Part shown: positions 63,215 through 64,000 of the stretch, in pieces
Layout: the number at the start of each line of letters is the position of its first letter
Position numbering within the stretch: the first letter of the stretch is position 1
Origin: Pontibacter silvestris
Lineage (GTDB): Bacteria > Bacteroidota > Bacteroidia > Cytophagales > Hymenobacteraceae
NCBI RefSeq assembly: GCF_020907275.1
Contig: NZ_JAJJWI010000005.1
Location: forward strand, 1-64,000
Direction of reading: 5' to 3'
DNA: 64,000 nt
Program-made: the position numbers and the translations under genes
Notes under the pieces: model-generated
The model's input: the letters and a program-made list of their open reading frames with translations, nothing else
The model's database searches: none
What the model was told of the DNA's origin: nothing

Positions 63215-63457
63215 ATGAAAAAGAATTGGATGCCTTTATTGGTGTTAAGCTTGTTGAGTTCTCAGTTGCTGTTTACATCGTGTGGAGGAGCCACAGAGTC
63301 TGGGGAGAATAATGCGGATGTTTCAGACACAACTGTGGATCAGCCAACAATAGGAGTCGAGCTTGATACAACCGGCAGTACTTATGTAGACACTACAGGT
63401 GCAACTACCTCTTCAGATACAACTGGTACTACAACCGGAACAACTACAGGGCTTTAA
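63215..63457 (+). CDS. Small Thr-rich lipoprotein (repeat type) 1
   Basis: 80 residues. Signal with lipobox LFTSC (C23) then GGATESGENN. The mature part is a low-complexity Thr/Gly/Asp/Ser tract (STYVDTTGATTSSDTTG, TTTGTTTGL). Such Thr repeats suit O-glycosylation, which in Bacteroidota targets D-[S/T]-[A/L/V/I/M/T] sites (for example DTT, present here). Surface or periplasmic, role unknown. It resembles the next gene in composition. Confidence 0.7.
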   Translation: MKKNWMPLLVLSLLSSQLLFTSCGGATESGENNADVSDTTVDQPTIGVELDTTGSTYVDTTGATTSSDTTGTTTGTTTGL

Positions 63458-63564
63458 ATAAGTCTTTTTTATTATGTAAAGTACCGGGGAGAGATAAGTA
63501 CTGCCTTAACTAGCAAAATAAACTCGCGTAAAAGTGAGAATTGTTAAAACTAAATATCAAAACT

Positions 63565-63876
63565 ATGAAGATGAATTTTGCTTCCATCATAACCGTTCTG
63601 TCTTTTGCTTCGGCAATTACCCTGACTTCGTGCGGAGATGGTGATAATAACAGAACAGGAACAGGAGCAGCTGAAGAAGATTTGGAAGGTACAACTACTG
63701 GTGGGCTAGATATTGGTGGTGCGTCAACCGGGGGTACAATAAGTGATACAGACACCATTTCTACAGGTGGTGACACAATAGGTACTACAACAGGTACTAT
63801 GAATCCGGGCACTACTACGGGTACTACCGGTGCTACTACTGCCAGCGGTACTACTGGTATTTCTACAACAGATTAG
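63565..63876 (+). CDS. Small Thr/Gly-rich lipoprotein (repeat type) 2
   Basis: 103 residues from the ATG at 63565 (or 63571). Lipobox TLTSC followed by GDGDNNRTG. The rest is Thr/Gly repeats: LEGTTTGGLDIGGASTGGTISD, then TGTTTGTMNPGTTTG. Same design as the gene 107 bp upstream, so the pair probably arose from a common ancestor, though similarity in low-complexity regions is weak proof. Probably a surface-exposed, possibly glycosylated lipoprotein. Confidence 0.7.
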   Translation: MKMNFASIITVLSFASAITLTSCGDGDNNRTGTGAAEEDLEGTTTGGLDIGGASTGGTISDTDTISTGGDTIGTTTGTMNPGTTTGTTGATTASGTTGISTTD

Positions 63877-63893
63877 AAAATATGTGTATCGTA

Positions 63894-63940
63894 TTTAAAA
63901 TTAAAGAGGCAACCATAATAGTTGCCTCTTTAATTTTAAA
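63894..63940 (+). terminator. Terminator at the window end
   Basis: Perfect 20-bp arms (TTTAAAATTAAAGAGGCAAC and complement) with a 7-nt loop, 17 bp after the second Thr-rich gene stop. The remaining bases to 64000 hold no complete gene. Confidence 0.8.
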
Positions 63941-64000
63941 ACTGGTTTAGCTAAGAAGATGCTCATTCTTAATACCAAAAAACGAATAGTCTTTGTTAGT

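Noticed and set aside
63510..63812. Minus-strand ORF opposite the second Thr-rich lipoprotein
   Set aside because: It is the complement of the repeat tract; Pro/Val-rich mirror of Thr/Gly codons without a start context.

Overview
The window looks like chromosomal DNA of a Bacteroidota member, most likely Cytophagales of the Hymenobacteraceae/Pontibacter type. The evidence is two SusC/SusD outer-membrane pairs, DUF4142, DUF1573 and FRG-domain proteins, a UMF1-type transporter, lipoproteins with acidic residues after the lipobox cysteine, and several promoters with the Bacteroidota -7 element TAnnTTTG (best case TTTG-N19-TAATTTTG at 17901-17931). No tRNA, rRNA, CRISPR array, insertion sequence or prophage module was seen.

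Layout. 1-12.8 kb: housekeeping and stress genes, namely a NudK-like NUDIX hydrolase, a ferredoxin reductase/[2Fe-2S] ferredoxin operon with a palindrome over its promoter, a DUF72 protein, an isoaspartyl peptidase, a 390-residue Gly/Ser/Tyr/Asn low-complexity protein resembling FUS-type prion-like domains, a STAS protein, a NarL-type regulator behind two hairpins, a UMF1 transporter, a secreted amidohydrolase, AMP nucleosidase and a lone HsdR-N nuclease-like domain. 12.9-13.5 kb: a decayed outer-membrane protein pseudogene. 13.6-29 kb: an LTA-synthase-like sulfatase, alanine dehydrogenase, a DUF1573 protein, a fused 2-oxoacid dehydrogenase E1, a candidate structured RNA, a perfect 77-nt palindrome, a LuxE-like protein, an MtfA/SEC-C peptidase, a NtrX-like regulator lacking GAFTGA and HTH, a transglutaminase-like protein, a lipoprotein and an FRG-domain protein.

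29-43 kb: manganese catalase convergent with a umuD-umuC-radical SAM (SplB-like) operon that has a 35-bp palindromic operator candidate; then an epoxide-hydrolase-like enzyme, a small kinase, a DUF4142 lipoprotein, an aminotransferase, a GH26 mannanase-like enzyme, a CurA-type reductase, a YqhD-type alcohol dehydrogenase and a TetR regulator. 43.5-62 kb: a nutrient-acquisition island with secreted RidA, M19 dipeptidase, two SusCD pairs, two Tat-signal PLP aminotransferase-fold enzymes and a Tat-signal flavin amine oxidase. It suggests outer-membrane uptake of peptide- or amine-like substrates with extracytoplasmic breakdown. A secreted Hint (hedgehog/intein) domain protein lies inside it. 62-64 kb: a small membrane protein and two Thr/Gly-repeat lipoproteins.

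Many gene ends carry long, nearly loop-free inverted repeats with arms of 15-38 bp. The strongest leads are the Hint protein, the umuDC-linked radical SAM enzyme, the FUS-like protein, the Tat/SusCD island and the structured RNA candidate.
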